Shown piece by piece: positions 30,559-31,238 of a stretch of 31,238 nucleotides of DNA. The number at the start of each line of letters is the position of its first letter. The first letter of the stretch is position 1. The DNA is from JAKIYB01 sp964590255. Its GTDB lineage: Bacteria; Armatimonadota; Hebobacteria; CAIYQO01. The notes beneath the pieces are model-generated. The model had not been told where the DNA came from and did no database searches. It was given only the letters and a program-made list of their open reading frames with translations. Position numbers and translations under genes: made by a program. The stretch is from positions 1 through 31,238 of the forward strand of contig CAZPYA010000066.1 in assembly GCA_964590255.1 (NCBI GenBank), in the 5' to 3' direction.

Positions 30559-31238
30559 ATGGCTGATCTCTACCTGAACGAGGACAACCAGAGCTTCTAC
30601 GCCCACCGGCCCGAGGAGGAGATGACGCCGGCGGGCGTTGACGCCGTGGTGGATGCCGCGGCGGCGTTTCCCGTCACCGGCATCGCCTTTTGCGTGAATG
30701 TGCAACGCGCGCTCTTTGCCAGTCAGGCATGGGAGACGTTCTACGCCGATTACGACCCCATGCTGGGTGACGAGCAACCGGCGATATGGCGCCGTCATGG
30801 CGCGCGCAACCTCTGGCTATTGGAGCAGCGCGGCATCGATCATCACGCGCGCTGGTTGGCGCGCTGCCGCATGCACGGCATCGAAGGCTGGCTGAGCATG
30901 CGAATGAACGACTGCCATGGCCTGAAGGAATATACCCAGGCCGACGCGGGTGAAGAGGCGACGCACTGGACGCGGCACTGGGCATCTACCTGGTGGCGCG
31001 AGCATCCCGAACTGTGGCGGGCGCCATACCGGCTGGAGCGCAGTTGGGAGGGGGCGTTCGACTTCATCCACGCCGCCGTCCGCGAACATCACCTGGCCCT
31101 TGCGCGCGAGGTGCTCGGTCGGTACGATATGTTCGGCTTCGAGTTGGACTGGATGCGCTGGGGCATGATGTTCGCGCCGGGCCGCTAGCAGGCAGGTCTC
31201 GATATCCTGACCGACTTCCTGCGTGCGGTGCATGCGTT
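30559..31238 (+). pseudogene. Glycosidase-like TIM-barrel gene interrupted by an in-frame TAG, 3' end beyond window
   Basis: The first 209 codons encode the start of a TIM-barrel protein like the uncharacterised GHL/DUF187-type glycosidase group. It begins MADLYLNEDNQSFYAH without a signal peptide, followed by GIEGWLSMRMND, RSWEGAFDFIHAAVREHHL and RYDMFGFELDWMRW, where the acidic residues in FELDW occupy a typical catalytic-strand position. TAG at 31186-31188 stops the frame in mid-barrel. The same frame continues QAGLDILTDFLRAVHA to the window edge, in register with what such proteins usually show after this point. A nonsense mutation of a CAG or GAG codon or a sequencing error is most likely; TAG is an ordinary stop elsewhere in the window. 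The preceding secreted-protein gene ends 2 bp upstream. Confidence 0.7.

Noticed and set aside
1..31238. CRISPR array, tRNA or rRNA genes
   Set aside because: No regularly spaced direct repeats and no cloverleaf-like or rRNA-like sequence were seen in the intergenic regions; a tRNAscan and Infernal run would confirm.

Overview
The window is about 31 kb of GC-rich bacterial chromosome with densely packed genes. It holds 26 protein-coding genes that I accept: 25 apparently intact or cut by the window edge, and one interrupted by an in-frame stop. It also has at least one clear gene remnant, a small palindromic element, and several hairpin terminators. I see no tRNA, rRNA or CRISPR array. The mix suggests an anaerobic or fermentative, polysaccharide-using, diderm-like heterotroph. 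The evidence is an [FeFe]-hydrogenase, a type IV pilin-like protein, WbsX/GH99-like and UroD-like proteins, a sugar ABC transporter next to glycosidase and sialate esterase genes, and the short PurL/PurS/PurQ system. Armatimonadota, Hydrogenedentota or a PVC-related lineage would fit, but no marker here fixes the phylum.

Positions 1-5318. The 3' part of an [FeFe]-hydrogenase ends at a strong GNRA-loop terminator. Two tandem paralogous PilZ-type proteins follow. On the minus strand lie a YabN-type methylase-MazG fusion and, upstream of it, a membrane-anchored SurA/PrsA-like foldase with a His-rich insertion.

Positions 5505-11089. ftsY is on the plus strand. It converges with a minus-strand run that reads, in transcription order, UroD-like methyltransferase/decarboxylase, WbsX/GH99-like protein, membrane-anchored metzincin-like protein and AMMECR1 protein. 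Upstream of that run on the minus strand is an MscS-like channel protein.

Positions 11367-15242. pstA-pstB-phoU-murD form a plus-strand run. pstS and pstC are absent, so pstA is the first gene after a divergent intergenic region.

Positions 15315-23068. A pseudopilin carries a C-terminal LecA (PA-IL)-like domain. Next comes a purine block: purB, a LiaF-like membrane protein, purS, purQ, a 49-residue single-pass membrane ORF, a single-pass membrane protein with an exported domain, and purL. It closes with a terminator. The membrane genes inside the purine block are unexplained.

Positions 23184-31238. An atypical SDR is followed by a decayed stretch and then a two-gene sugar transporter. The first transporter protein fuses a solute-binding protein (with a canonical EF-hand loop) to a MalF-like permease. 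The second is a MalG-like permease with about 460 extra residues inserted between its first and second membrane helices. No ATPase gene is adjacent. Downstream are a frameshifted, truncated sialate O-acetylesterase remnant, a roughly 170-bp MITE-like palindrome inserted at its end, a secreted protein of unknown function, and a glycosidase-like gene broken by an in-frame TAG.

The most notable items are the transporter architecture, the lectin-tipped pseudopilin, and the MITE/esterase remnant. All family calls are from reading motifs; no database search was run.
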